Shown: positions 1 through 10,795, counted from the first letter of the stretch. The stretch is DNA of 64,000 nucleotides from Clostridiales bacterium (GCA_012839295.1 DUNO01000011.1:35484-99483); one strand, 5' to 3'. Notes: generated by a model not told the origin, from the letters alone. Numbers and translations are program-made.

Positions 1-31
1 GATTAAACTCATAGCAACCTCCCAATCTGGC

Positions 32-2617
32 CTATTCTATTCCGCGCTTAAAATGTCCCGTCGTATAATCCGACAACTCCTCCACATCCTGACCGCTGCA
101 GAAAAACCGGTCATAAAACAAACGTAAGACCTGGCATGCCTCGTTGAAGGACTCTTTCGTAAAATCAATCCTGATATTTCTCGGGTTTAATCTAATAATG
201 TCCGCGGCATGCTTATGGAGCGCCAAGGGCTGTCCATTGTAAATGGTATTATAGCAGGTGGTGCAGTTAGTCTTTACATAAAAGCTTTTCCCCAGCCGGT
301 CAGTCAAACGTCCCTGGATATTATTTTTACCCGCCCTTGCACAACCCACCGTGTTTTCAAACAGGCACTGGGCAGAGACCATCAGCAGGAGATGACCATA
401 TACAACCATGTCACAGTCGCTGATTCCTAGCTCCCTCAGCTCCTGGTAATTTAATTCTATGGGGGCGGTAAAATGCTCCAGCTGATGTTCCTGCCAGAAC
501 AATTTTGCCTCCTTATTATAAGTATACATATTATAATTAAGAATTATTTGCTTTTCTGCCATCTTTTCATTCAATAACGACTGCAGCAGGGCAACTTCTT
601 CAAGATTCTTCAGGATAAAGCCTGTCAGCTCCGGGAGGTTGATTAATTCTTCTAAATCCTGCTTCAAATTCCCATATACTTTTTTTCTGCAGATCTGGGG
701 AAGTGACAGATAAAAGTCCTTTATCTCCCGGTCCGCCCTTCTTGCCAAACGCTTCAGCGCCTTTATGTCAAAGCAGTCATACTCTGCATAGATGGCAGTA
801 ACCTCTAAAAAATTCATGGCTGCTTCAAATTGCAATTCCGTCTGTACGGATACGCTGATACCAAAATTCCCTGCCCCTGTTTTACCGTCAGGAGCAGACA
901 TCACAGCTTGCTTTCTGCCCTGATGCCCATCCAGATTCCGATCCCCATCCAGATTTCTATGATATTTCCCTGCCAGCGCCTCTTGCAGCCGGGAAATTCC
1001 AGCCCTCCTCAGCTCATTTAACCAGGCCACCGGAACGAAGATATCCTCATCCGAATCAATGGACAGCTCTTCAAAATAAAAAAGTGTCTCTCCTGTCTTT
1101 TCCAGGGCCGCGGCAAGCTTTTCTTTTGTCATGGGTTGCTTGATTGCCGGCTGGGCCTCATTATGGAAGACCGTAACCTCCACCTCTTCCGATTCATAGG
1201 GCTTTCCTCCGCACCGTGAGGATAACCCTCCGCACCGTGAGGATAACCCTCCGCACCGGAGGGTTAGGGACAGCCTGTCACCGGTATGGGCCACCAAAAC
1301 ACCTGTCATGCCTCTTTGGGCGTCCTTTTCGATATATTCCCTGGAAAACTCCTCTAATAAAGCGTTATTCTTGGTACGATAGACCTGTGCACCTTTCTTA
1401 ATCCGGGTGCCTGCAGCCTTCATCTGTCCATAGTTCGGCGTTTTCTTTACTTCCGCAGCCGGGCTTGGCCTCTTCCCCGCAGTAGTCCTCAGGATTACCC
1501 CTGCCTCATGGGGCTCCTTAACCGTGAATTCATGGACGGCTTCATGGCCAACACGGATTTCCAGAATATCCTGGGCATTCAACCTTTCCTTCAGTAAAAT
1601 CCCTACCTGGCTGCCCTGTACCTCCTTCACTTCACCCACAAATACCCCTCCATGGTTCGGACGGTACAGGGACATCATCGATTTCCCATGGTATGTCCTG
1701 GCATATCCTTCTGAAAAACCACCCCGGTTATAGATATCCTGGAGCTGGAGCATATCCTCACGAAACTCCTCACCGGATACCAGCTTATCATAAGCCGCCT
1801 TTCCCTTATCCAGATAATAGTCAACGTATTTCCGGTAAAGCCTTGCCGTCGCCGCCGAATATTCCGGACGCTTCATCCTTCCTTCAATTTTAAAGGAATC
1901 AATGCCCGCTTCCACCAGCTCCGGAATAATTGCCAGGGTATTGATATCCTTAGGGCTGAGTAAATACTTCTCCTGTTCCCCTGACAATCTGCCATAGTCG
2001 TCCCAAAGCTGGTACGGCATACGGCAGGGCTGGGCACAGCGTCCACGGTTCCCGCTGCGCCCGCCGATCATGCTGCTCATCAGGCACTGCCCGGAATAGC
2101 AATAGCACAGGGCTCCATGAACAAAGGTCTCTATCTCCAGACTGGTGTTTTCACGGATGCTCCTGATTTCCTCCAAATCCAATTCCCTTGAGGTAACTAA
2201 CCTGGTAACCCCATACTCCTTCAGGAGGTTTGCCCCCTCCGCCATGGTCAGGGTCATCTGGGTGCTTGCGTGAACCGGAAGTCCGGGAAACTGCTCATGG
2301 ATAAAATGCAATACCCCCACATCCTGGACAATAGCCGCATCCAATCCCTGCAAATAGTATTTTTCCAGATAGGAATAGAGCTGCTTTGCATGTTCCTTTT
2401 CTTTTAACAGGGTATTTACCGTAAGGTACAGCTTCTTACCCCTGATATGCGCTTCATCAATTGCCTGTAACAGGGCGGCCTCATCCAGATTGTTGGCATA
2501 TGCCCTGGCGCCAAAGCTGCTTCCCCCGATATATATGGCATCACAGCCTGCATTCATGGCCGCCCGCATCCCTTCATAGGAGCCGGCGGGCGCCAAAATT
2601 TCTATCTGTCTTTTCAT
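32..2617 (-). CDS. U32 family peptidase with C-terminal DUF3656-like region
   Basis: N-terminus KRQIEILAPAGSYEGMRAAMNAGCDAIYIGG and the EIETFVHGALCYCYSGQCLMSSMIGGRSGNRGRCAQPCR motif are typical of U32 peptidases; start moved to MKRQIE inside the longer ORF. Confidence 0.93.
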   Translation of the reverse strand: MKRQIEILAPAGSYEGMRAAMNAGCDAIYIGGSSFGARAYANNLDEAALLQAIDEAHIRGKKLYLTVNTLLKEKEHAKQLYSYLEKYYLQGLDAAIVQDVGVLHFIHEQFPGLPVHASTQMTLTMAEGANLLKEYGVTRLVTSRELDLEEIRSIRENTSLEIETFVHGALCYCYSGQCLMSSMIGGRSGNRGRCAQPCRMPYQLWDDYGRLSGEQEKYLLSPKDINTLAIIPELVEAGIDSFKIEGRMKRPEYSAATARLYRKYVDYYLDKGKAAYDKLVSGEEFREDMLQLQDIYNRGGFSEGYARTYHGKSMMSLYRPNHGGVFVGEVKEVQGSQVGILLKERLNAQDILEIRVGHEAVHEFTVKEPHEAGVILRTTAGKRPSPAAEVKKTPNYGQMKAAGTRIKKGAQVYRTKNNALLEEFSREYIEKDAQRGMTGVLVAHTGDRLSLTLRCGGLSSRCGGLSSRCGGKPYESEEVEVTVFHNEAQPAIKQPMTKEKLAAALEKTGETLFYFEELSIDSDEDIFVPVAWLNELRRAGISRLQEALAGKYHRNLDGDRNLDGHQGRKQAVMSAPDGKTGAGNFGISVSVQTELQFEAAMNFLEVTAIYAEYDCFDIKALKRLARRADREIKDFYLSLPQICRKKVYGNLKQDLEELINLPELTGFILKNLEEVALLQSLLNEKMAEKQIILNYNMYTYNKEAKLFWQEHQLEHFTAPIELNYQELRELGISDCDMVVYGHLLLMVSAQCLFENTVGCARAGKNNIQGRLTDRLGKSFYVKTNCTTCYNTIYNGQPLALHKHAADIIRLNPRNIRIDFTKESFNEACQVLRLFYDRFFCSGQDVEELSDYTTGHFKRGIE

Positions 2618-2817
2618 CTTTTCCTCATTTCTATGCTTTTCTCCTGTCCCGGTTACAGGCTGTGCCCGAAGGCCTAGGTACACACCCGCCGAAAATAGAA
2701 AAAGCTGCCCTGATTAAGGATATCCACAGGATGGACACACCCTGTAATACCACTTATTCATGACAAGTGAATTAGCGCCCTAATTCATCTTGTATGGACA
2801 GCCTGCCTGATATACAT

Positions 2818-3225
2818 TTATCTTCGAATATCGTTTCGTTCGGTTTCTAATCTGACCATCTTCCTCTGCGTCTCATAAAGCTCTTTTTTCAGTTCCTCCA
2901 CTTCCTTCTGGGTAGAACTAAGCTTTTCCTGCGCAGCTACCAGCTCATGCTTCAAATCAAAAATCTCATTGCTCTTTTGCTCATCTTCCTTCTCAAGCTC
3001 TTGTAATCTGTCCTTCATTTTATAATAATCATCCGCAATATTAATCTGCATTAAGATATTTTTCAAGTCAGAGTCCAAGAATTTATAAGCATCCTTGTTG
3101 CGGAACTCCGTATGCTTTCCATTGATGTAGGAAGCAATTTTATGCAAATATTCCTCACTTTCGTATCCACTTAAGGTATATCTCTTGTTATTTATAATAA
3201 CTTCAATATCGTGATACTGATTCAT
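2818..3225 (-). CDS. zapA: Cell division protein ZapA-like
   Basis: MNQYHDIEVIINNKRYTLSGYESEEYLHKIASYINGK plus coiled-coil C-terminus; adjacent to U32 peptidase; start set at MNQYH. Confidence 0.85.
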   Translation of the reverse strand: MNQYHDIEVIINNKRYTLSGYESEEYLHKIASYINGKHTEFRNKDAYKFLDSDLKNILMQINIADDYYKMKDRLQELEKEDEQKSNEIFDLKHELVAAQEKLSSTQKEVEELKKELYETQRKMVRLETERNDIRR

Positions 3226-3373
3226 AGGCCATCCTCCACACGTAATTCCATGCTCTGACAAGACAATTATACCTGATGTTATTTTTCCTGGCAAGCCGTG
3301 ATTGTAAATATATGCAGGGCACAGGCATACGCCCTGCACCACAGGCAGTGAGACAGGCTTCCGGCAATGGGTA

Positions 3374-4363
3374 TCACAACAAGCCGATATGCCTGTAAGC
3401 CAGCTCCGAGGCGACCCTTCCCCTCGGTGTACGCAGGATCAGGCCATTTTGTACAAGGTAGGGCTCATACACCTCTTCTACAGTTCCCGGATCTTCTCCG
3501 ATGGTCGTTGCAATTGCTTCCACCCCTACAGGCCCCCCGCTAAACTTCTCTATCATGGTGACCAGGATGGCACGGTCAATATTATCCAGCCCCAGCTTAT
3601 CCACCTCTAATAAATCAAGGGCAAAGCCTGCAACCTCCTTCGTGATCCTGCCATCATATTTCACCTGGGCAAAATCACGTACCCTCTTTAACAGCCGGTT
3701 TGCCAGGCGCGGAGTTCCTCTCGACCTCCTGGCCAGCTCTGTTGCACCCTCCCCGTCAATTTCCACCTGCAGGACCTCTGCCGACCGGAGGATGATTTCC
3801 TTAAGCTCCTCTACCGTATAAAATTCCAGCCTGTTTACCACGCCAAAACGGTCCCTGAGGGGCGGCGTCAGCATGCCTGCCCTCGTCGTTGCACCGACCA
3901 AGGTAAACTTCGGCAGGTCAATGCGGATGGATTTGGCGGCTGACCCCTTCCCGATGATAATGTCTATCACATAATCCTCCATGGCCGGGTATAATAATTC
4001 CTCCACCTGCCGGTTCAAACGGTGGATCTCATCGACGAACAGCACATCTCCCTCCTGGAGGTTATTCAGGATAGCTGCCATCTCGCCAGGCTTTTCAATG
4101 GCCGGACCCGAGGTAATCTTAATGCTTACCCCCATTTCATTTGCAATAATTCCTGCCAGGGTAGTCTTTCCCAGTCCCGGAGGCCCGAAAAACAACACAT
4201 GGTCCAAGGATTCGTTCCTCTGCTTTGCTGCCTCTATGTAAACCTTTAGATTTTCTTTTACTTTTTCCTGACCGATATAATTGGATAATAATTGGGGTCT
4301 TAAGGAACCCTCAATCTTTTTATCCTCTTCTGTAAAATCGGTAGTGATAATACGCTTTGCCAT
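3374..4363 (-). CDS. ruvB: Holliday junction branch migration DNA helicase RuvB
   Basis: [19 protein letters not shown], Walker [25 protein letters not shown]. Confidence 0.98.
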   Translation of the reverse strand: MAKRIITTDFTEEDKKIEGSLRPQLLSNYIGQEKVKENLKVYIEAAKQRNESLDHVLFFGPPGLGKTTLAGIIANEMGVSIKITSGPAIEKPGEMAAILNNLQEGDVLFVDEIHRLNRQVEELLYPAMEDYVIDIIIGKGSAAKSIRIDLPKFTLVGATTRAGMLTPPLRDRFGVVNRLEFYTVEELKEIILRSAEVLQVEIDGEGATELARRSRGTPRLANRLLKRVRDFAQVKYDGRITKEVAGFALDLLEVDKLGLDNIDRAILVTMIEKFSGGPVGVEAIATTIGEDPGTVEEVYEPYLVQNGLILRTPRGRVASELAYRHIGLL

Positions 4364-4399
4364 AATATCTCTCCAATTGCATTTTTCTTATATTAACCT

Positions 4400-4470
4400 A
4401 ACAATCATTTGGCTGCAAAGCCACCAGGCCACTCAATGTCGGATGTGAAATATTCTGTATTTCACACTAC
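4400..4470 (-). repeat. Dispersed two-hairpin element, copy 1, overlapping the ruvA stop codon
   Basis: Minus strand TAGTGTGAAATACAGAATATTTCACATCCGACATTGAGTGGCCTGGTGGCTTTGCAGCCAAATGATTGTTAG; matches the 10717-10787 copy. Confidence 0.75.
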
Positions 4471-5072
4471 ACCCTCTTTAAACACATTTTCAAAATTTCC
4501 TCAGAGGTCATATCTTCCTTTATGTCCACCTGGTTCACAATCTTAAGCGCTTCCGAAGCGGAATATCCAAGAACCGTAAGCGCCTGGACAGCCTCTTCCC
4601 GTTTCCCAAAAATTCCTGAGCCTGAAAGCTGTTCTTCCTGATTAATAAAACGTTGCTCAAAAGCAGTCTCCAGCTTAAACTTATCCTTTAATTCAAGTAT
4701 CAGCTTACCTGCCGTTTTATTTCCAACCCCGGGAGCCTTTGCAATTAGCTTCGTATCCTCCGCAAGAACCGCAAAGCGGATATCATCCGCCGAAATCGCG
4801 GAAAGAATCCCCAATGCCCCCTTAGGGCCAATTCCATTTACCGTAATCAACAGCTTAAACATCTCAAGGTCGTCCTTCGTTAAAAAACCAAAGAGTCCAA
4901 TAGCATCCTCCCTGACATGAAGATAGGTATACACCTTGATATCGCTGCCCCTGGAAGGCAATTTCATAATAGAGGAACCCGGCAGATAGACCTCATACCC
5001 GATATTTCCCACCTCTACAACCACATAATTCTCCTTAACTTCCGCCAACTCGCCCTTCAGATAACTAATCAT
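4467..5072 (-). CDS. ruvA: Holliday junction branch migration protein RuvA
   Basis: [28 protein letters not shown]; adjacent to ruvB. Confidence 0.97.
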   Translation of the reverse strand: MISYLKGELAEVKENYVVVEVGNIGYEVYLPGSSIMKLPSRGSDIKVYTYLHVREDAIGLFGFLTKDDLEMFKLLITVNGIGPKGALGILSAISADDIRFAVLAEDTKLIAKAPGVGNKTAGKLILELKDKFKLETAFEQRFINQEEQLSGSGIFGKREEAVQALTVLGYSASEALKIVNQVDIKEDMTSEEILKMCLKRV

Positions 5073-5112
5073 GATACACCTCTATATTTTTATTAAGCTT
5101 TTGTATTAAATT

Positions 5113-5364
5113 TTAGTCAGGCAGCCTCTCAAAGCTCCCTCTCGAAATATTTAACCGTCCCTCCTTCAAGTAATTCAACACCTCAAAGGCCGTAATCCCT
5201 AAGGCTTCCGAAATTTGCAATGCATTGCTGTTCGGATACTCCTTCAGGTACGCCTCAATATCATCAAACTGGTCAGCGTCGATTTGCTTGCAGTCCTCAC
5301 AGGTATAGGCTTTAAACCTTGAACGAAATACTTTTTGGCAATGCCGGCACACATTGGTATACAT
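5113..5364 (-). CDS. Small zinc-ribbon plus helix-turn-helix protein (flagellar-operon/YvyF-like)
   Basis: CRHCQKVF...CEDCKQID followed by an ALQISEALGITAFEVLNYLKEGRL HTH-like segment. Confidence 0.6.
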   Translation of the reverse strand: MYTNVCRHCQKVFRSRFKAYTCEDCKQIDADQFDDIEAYLKEYPNSNALQISEALGITAFEVLNYLKEGRLNISRGSFERLPD

Positions 5365-5442
5365 AGACCAATCCTCCTTCCTAAAGGATGCTCCGCCTCC
5401 CTCTATAAGGAGGATTAACCTCCTTCTTTGTGCTGCCGCAGG

Positions 5443-7917
5443 TTACATTAAGGTCGAAAAAACATTTAAAATCCTTTGGTAAGCTTTGATATGGAAAGGT
5501 CTGTTCTTCCATTCATCATAGGTCACCTCATGGCATTGCTCCATCGTCTTGACCAGATCCTGATGGATGGTCCGGATCGTCTCCTTATCACAGATCCATA
5601 CGCCGCACTCATAGTGCAGGTAGAAGCTGCGGTAATCCATATTGATTGTTCCTACAATACCGCTGTCCTCCGTAATAATCGTCTTGGCATGGATAAACCC
5701 GGGGGAATATTCATAGATCTTGACCCCGGCCTCCAGCAGCTTGCCATAATTATAGTTCGTAAGGATTTTAACATTCTTCTTATCCGGGATAAACGGCGTG
5801 ATAATCCGGACATCAATTCCGCTGACAGCCGCAGTAACCAACGCATCCCGCATATCTTCTTCAATTATAAGGTAAGGTGTTGTAATGTACAATACCTTCT
5901 TGGCATAATATATCATCTGTTTATAGATGTTTTCCACCGGATTTCTCGGATTATTGGCGGGCCCGTCGGAAATCACCTGGCAATACACCTCATTTTCCTC
6001 AAACTGCCTGGTAGGGCGGAATGGATTATAGTCCATTGGAGCCCCGGAACCTGAAACCTCCCACATCTGTAAAAAGGTTACCGTCAGCCCCCATACCGCA
6101 TCCCCTTCGACGCGGATAGCATTATCCTTCCAGGTTCCGAACCGCTGGACCAGGTTTACATACTCATCAGCCAGATTCATGCCTCCCGTAAATCCTACGT
6201 TCCCGTCCACCACAATAATCTTTTGATGGGACCGGAAATTCAGGTACAGCTTATCCGTATACCGGTGGATCGGATTAAATACACGGACCTCCATCCCTTC
6301 ATTTTCAAGGCTTCTCCTAAAGCTGCTCGGCGTGCGCAGCATTCCGCCAAAATCATCATAAAGGAACATGACCCGGACGCCCTCATCCAGCTTCCTCTTG
6401 AGCAGCTCATGCATCCTATCCCATAAAGCCCCTTCCGCCACAATAAAGAAATTAATCAGGACAAATTTCTCAGCCCCTTCAATCTCCTGGAAGATCGCCT
6501 CAAATACATCCTCACCCATGGGATAATAATCCACCTTATTATTCTTAAATAATGGAAAGGAATTATATTCCAGGTATTTCGTCATCCGGCTCTTGGTGGG
6601 ATACCTCTCCGCAAATTGTCTGGTTACCTCCGGGTTATATTCCAGGAATTCGGCGCCCCGATGGAGCTTGACCTGTATTCCATGGTCGATTCTGCTCCTT
6701 CTCCCCTTTCCCCAAAGCATGAACATAATATGGCCGGTAATCGGTAAAGCCGTAATAATGCAAATCCAGCCGATCTTATAGGAGGTATTGCGGTTGTCAT
6801 TGATTAATCCGACAATAACGATGATACTCAGCACCTGGATGGCTGAATAAATATAGATCGTATAGCCTCTGAGCAGGATGGACAGATAGATAATCAGCCC
6901 CATCTGTGCAAGGACCAGGATTCCCACCAGTACAGCCTTAAGAATCCCGCTCAAATTACCTTTGATGGTTCCCTTTACCTCTTCCTTGAACTCCTTTCCT
7001 ATTTCGCGGACAGTTTTCTTATTTATCTTTTCACGTAAATCGTGCAGTGCATTTTCTCGGAGCTTGCCTACCTTCATGGATGGAAAGGCCTTTAATAAGC
7101 GGATATGGTTCCTCAGGGCCTTGATATTCTGGTAGCGCCCGAAGAATTCCTTTAATTTTGCTTCTATTTCCGGCTTTAGCTCCTTCAGCTCGGTTTTACC
7201 GTTTGCTACAATGCTTTTCTGGTTATTTACCCATTCATCAATAGAGCTTCTGGCCTCCGTAAACAGACCCAGCAGCCGTAAATCATCAAATCTGGCCTTC
7301 CAGCCCTCTCCTGTAGCAAATACCTTCTTGGTTCCGAAGTACTCCAGCATATCATTACGCAGTCCGTTAAGCCTGGTAAGGATCTGTTCAAATTTTAAGG
7401 TTGATATTACTGTGGTCGTGAAATCTGCTAAAAGTAAGGGAACCAGTATATAGCCAAGGATTTCTCCCATCCTTCTTGGTATGAGGCCAATGATGGTATT
7501 GATTCCCGGCTGGAAAATACGTATCATCAAAACAGAAAGCACACCCCAGAACAAGGATACAAACAGGCTGATCCGGCCATTGATATTAAGGGGATGCGTA
7601 CTATAATCCCACCATCTGGTGTGGAAAACCAGCTCCATGACCAGTGAGGTAAGAAATTCCAGAGCCGTTGCCAACAGCATTCCCCCAAAAAACACAAACC
7701 ATAAATTGCTTTGTACCTCCCAAAGCACCATATATACCACCAATGCGCCGCAGCCGTAGATCGGAATGACTGGGCCTATCAAAAAGCCTCGGTTAACCAG
7801 GGCTCTCTTTTGGATTGAAACAAGGGTGCTTTCATAAATCCAACCGAAAACGCTATACAAAAAGAATATGTAAAACAGATAGTAGAATTCATCACCTAAT
7901 ATTTTAATACTCCACAT
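5443..7917 (-). CDS. Fusion: N-terminal putative ABC-transporter type IV (CmpB/PF06541-like) membrane domain and C-terminal cardiolipin synthase
   Basis: N-terminus FFLYSVFGWIYESTLVSIQKRALVNRGFLIGPVIPIYGCGA; C-terminus has two HKD motifs (HQKIIVVDGNVGFTGGMN and HAKTIITEDSGIVGTINMDYRS). Confidence 0.9.
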   Translation of the reverse strand: MWSIKILGDEFYYLFYIFFLYSVFGWIYESTLVSIQKRALVNRGFLIGPVIPIYGCGALVVYMVLWEVQSNLWFVFFGGMLLATALEFLTSLVMELVFHTRWWDYSTHPLNINGRISLFVSLFWGVLSVLMIRIFQPGINTIIGLIPRRMGEILGYILVPLLLADFTTTVISTLKFEQILTRLNGLRNDMLEYFGTKKVFATGEGWKARFDDLRLLGLFTEARSSIDEWVNNQKSIVANGKTELKELKPEIEAKLKEFFGRYQNIKALRNHIRLLKAFPSMKVGKLRENALHDLREKINKKTVREIGKEFKEEVKGTIKGNLSGILKAVLVGILVLAQMGLIIYLSILLRGYTIYIYSAIQVLSIIVIVGLINDNRNTSYKIGWICIITALPITGHIMFMLWGKGRRSRIDHGIQVKLHRGAEFLEYNPEVTRQFAERYPTKSRMTKYLEYNSFPLFKNNKVDYYPMGEDVFEAIFQEIEGAEKFVLINFFIVAEGALWDRMHELLKRKLDEGVRVMFLYDDFGGMLRTPSSFRRSLENEGMEVRVFNPIHRYTDKLYLNFRSHQKIIVVDGNVGFTGGMNLADEYVNLVQRFGTWKDNAIRVEGDAVWGLTVTFLQMWEVSGSGAPMDYNPFRPTRQFEENEVYCQVISDGPANNPRNPVENIYKQMIYYAKKVLYITTPYLIIEEDMRDALVTAAVSGIDVRIITPFIPDKKNVKILTNYNYGKLLEAGVKIYEYSPGFIHAKTIITEDSGIVGTINMDYRSFYLHYECGVWICDKETIRTIHQDLVKTMEQCHEVTYDEWKNRPFHIKAYQRILNVFSTLM

Positions 7918-8186
7918 AATGTTATAGCTCCTCCAGATATTGTTCAGATGTATTAATAGTTACCGGTGCCTTCATGCAAGTCTTCCGGGATTGGTTAAAC
8001 ATGCACGGGTATGGTTGGGCCATACCTCCCCACATATATCGTATGATATCACATCATTTTAGAAAATTCAGTAAGTTTTTTCATTAACTTCATTAAAATT
8101 TCATTAGACAACGCCCAAAAACACACTCTTTCCTTACTTTTTATTCTATGATAAAATAAAATCAGATCAAGGGAGGGATCATAGGA

Positions 8187-9317
8187 ATGATAACAAGACA
8201 ATTTACATTGCAGCAGGGACCGGCTTATCCCTTCGAAAGGGAGTATGACCTTAATAAAATTTTATATTTTGATATCGAGACAACCGGCTTCTCCGCCGAA
8301 TCCACCTATCTTTACTTGATCGGCTGCGCCTATTACAGGGACTCCTCCTTCCATATCCTCCAGTGGTTTTCAGAAGACATCAGGGAAGAGGGCGAATTAT
8401 TGGCCGCCTTCTTTGAATTCCTGAGATCCTATGAGGTTCTGGTCCATTACAATGGCACAGGCTTTGATATTCCCTACCTGCAGCGGAAAATAAAATTACT
8501 GGGATTAGATTACTCCTTTGACCATGTGGTGAGCCTGGATATTTATAAAAGGCTGACTCCCTATAAAAAGCTGTTCCAATTAAAAAACTTCAAACTAAAA
8601 ACCATCGAGAAATTTCTGGGCATCCGCCGCCAGGATATGCTGGATGGCGGTGATTTAATCCAGGTCTATCAAAGCTATCTTGGCAAGAAGCACTATGAGG
8701 AGCTGTGGAAAAAGCGGAACCCCGGACTTTCCCTGCCAGCCCTCTCTGAAGCTGAACAGCTGTTACAGCTGCTGCTATTGCATAATTCAGACGACATCCA
8801 GGGTCTGGTCCGCCTGTCCCCCATCCTATATTACGCAGATTTATTTGAAAAACCAATCCGCATCCAGGAAACATACATTAGGGACAGGGAATTCGTCATT
8901 TGCTTTGAAATCACTGCTGACCTTCCTGTCCGCATCACTTACGGCAATGGCTTTGCTCATTTGGACGCCTTTGGAAATACCGCTAATTTAACCATATCTG
9001 TCTATGAGGGCGAATTAAAGTATTTTTACAGCAACTATAAGGATTATTATTATCTTCCTGCGGAGGATTATGCAATCCACAAAAGCATCGCCAGCTATGT
9101 TGACAAGGATTACCGGAAAAAAGCCACTCCTTCTAATTGTTATACCAGAAAGCAAGGCATCTTTGCTCCCCAGCATGAGCCGCTGATCACTCCCTGCTTC
9201 AAGATGAACCATGCTGATAAATTGTCATTTCTGGAAATACATACTGATTTTCTCCTCCAGGAGGAAAACCTGGAACGATATGTAGTACATATGCTGCAGA
9301 ACCTTCTCTCCAGCTAG
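8187..9317 (+). CDS. YprB-like ribonuclease H-like (RNase_H_2) exonuclease domain protein
   Basis: ILYFDIETTGFSAESTYLYLIGCAYY, LVHYNGTGFDIPYLQRK, LLLHNSDDIQGL. Confidence 0.85.
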   Translation: MITRQFTLQQGPAYPFEREYDLNKILYFDIETTGFSAESTYLYLIGCAYYRDSSFHILQWFSEDIREEGELLAAFFEFLRSYEVLVHYNGTGFDIPYLQRKIKLLGLDYSFDHVVSLDIYKRLTPYKKLFQLKNFKLKTIEKFLGIRRQDMLDGGDLIQVYQSYLGKKHYEELWKKRNPGLSLPALSEAEQLLQLLLLHNSDDIQGLVRLSPILYYADLFEKPIRIQETYIRDREFVICFEITADLPVRITYGNGFAHLDAFGNTANLTISVYEGELKYFYSNYKDYYYLPAEDYAIHKSIASYVDKDYRKKATPSNCYTRKQGIFAPQHEPLITPCFKMNHADKLSFLEIHTDFLLQEENLERYVVHMLQNLLSS

Positions 9318-9418
9318 CCCTCTATCTACGAATAAGTTAATGCCCGCAGGATAATTTAAATGCTAATAATTAATTATTTAACATATAATATAATTAATTA
9401 ATCAGCTTGAGGATTATC

Positions 9419-10723
9419 ATGGACATTTATGTAGTACAACCAGGTGATACAATAATCTCCATTGCAGAAAAATTCGGTGTTTCCCTCTATCAATTAATAC
9501 AGGACAATGGGCTTGGAAATTCCTTCCACTTAGCCAATGGCCAGGCTATTGTCATCGTCTATCCTACTAGAACCCATATCGTCGAAGAAGGTGACTCCCT
9601 GCAGTCGATTGCAGAGGCTTATAATACCACATTGCTCCAATTATTAAGAAACAATTCCTTTCTTTCTGATAGAGAATATATTTATCCCGGTGAAACCCTG
9701 GTGATCAGTTATGATACCCGGGGCAAGCTTATAACAAACGGCTATGCTTATCCTTTTATTAACCAGGGCTCACTCATGAAAGTGTTGCCCTATCTTACTT
9801 ATCTGTCTATTTTTAATTACAGGATCATGGATGCCGGTGAAGTAACCAAATACAATGATGATACCCAGCTGATACAAACCGCAATAACCTTTGGTACCAT
9901 ACCGCTCCTGATGATATCCGCCATGTCTCCCCTGGGGGAATCAGATGCAGAAGTCGTATATAAATTACTGATCAACGAAGAGTTTCAAACCCATCTTATT
10001 TCAAATATCCTTGAGATCCTCCGCTCCACAGATTATCATGGCGTCAATATCATGATCAGTACCATGAACGAGGTAAACCAGGAGCTTTATTTTACTTTTT
10101 TAACAAGATTTTCCGACCAGCTATCCCAGGAGGGGTATCTGATTTTTTATACGGTTAATCCCAACCTCCGATATGAAGACAATGAAATTAAATTCGAGAG
10201 GATCGACTATTTAAGGATCAGCCAAAAGATTAACGGCTTTACCTTCTTCCAGTATGCCTGGGGTAAGAAAACGGATCCTCCTTCCCCGGTAAGCTCAGCA
10301 GAATTAATCAACGCCTTCCTGGAATATATCGTTACGGTTATTCCGGCGGAATTAGTCTCCGTCGGAGAACCCCTCATCGGCTATGATTGGGAGCTTCCCT
10401 TTATCCCAAACCGTTCCAGCGTCAACTCCGTTACTATCAATACAGCCATTAAAATTGCTTATGATTCTGCCGCCACCATAGAATTTGATCCCATATCCCA
10501 GACCCCGTTTTTCACCTATCAATTCTCTTTTTCCGCTAAGCCCATCGATCATATCGTATGGTTTATTGATCCCAGAAGCATCAACGCTTTAAATGGCCTG
10601 ATTGATAAATACGGTCTGCAGGGTTCCGGCATCTGGAATATCATGATTTACTATCAGCCGCTGTGGACAATCTTAAATTCACAGTACGAGCTTGTAAAGA
10701 TGATACCTGACCGAATAGTGTGA
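9419..10723 (+). CDS. LysM-domain glycosyl hydrolase family 18-like protein (YaaH/SleL-like)
   Basis: Two LysM repeats (VVQPGDTIISIAEKFGVS; IVEEGDSLQSIAEAYNTT) then a GH18-like barrel; start set at ATG 9419. Confidence 0.85.
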   Translation: MDIYVVQPGDTIISIAEKFGVSLYQLIQDNGLGNSFHLANGQAIVIVYPTRTHIVEEGDSLQSIAEAYNTTLLQLLRNNSFLSDREYIYPGETLVISYDTRGKLITNGYAYPFINQGSLMKVLPYLTYLSIFNYRIMDAGEVTKYNDDTQLIQTAITFGTIPLLMISAMSPLGESDAEVVYKLLINEEFQTHLISNILEILRSTDYHGVNIMISTMNEVNQELYFTFLTRFSDQLSQEGYLIFYTVNPNLRYEDNEIKFERIDYLRISQKINGFTFFQYAWGKKTDPPSPVSSAELINAFLEYIVTVIPAELVSVGEPLIGYDWELPFIPNRSSVNSVTINTAIKIAYDSAATIEFDPISQTPFFTYQFSFSAKPIDHIVWFIDPRSINALNGLIDKYGLQGSGIWNIMIYYQPLWTILNSQYELVKMIPDRIV

Positions 10724-10787
10724 AATGAAGATCATTTCACATCCGACACCCCGTGACCTGACGGTCAAATGATCGTTAGTGTAAAAA
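10717..10787 (+). repeat. Dispersed two-hairpin element, copy 2, overlapping the stop codon of the LysM/GH18 gene
   Basis: TAGTGTGAAATGAAGATCATTTCACATCCGACACCCCGTGACCTGACGGTCAAATGATCGTTAG. Confidence 0.75.
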
Positions 10788-10795
10788 ATGCCACA

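Noticed and set aside
5476-6054. 192-aa plus-strand ORF opposite the cardiolipin synthase fusion
   Set aside because: Antisense shadow ORF with no recognisable domain or RBS.
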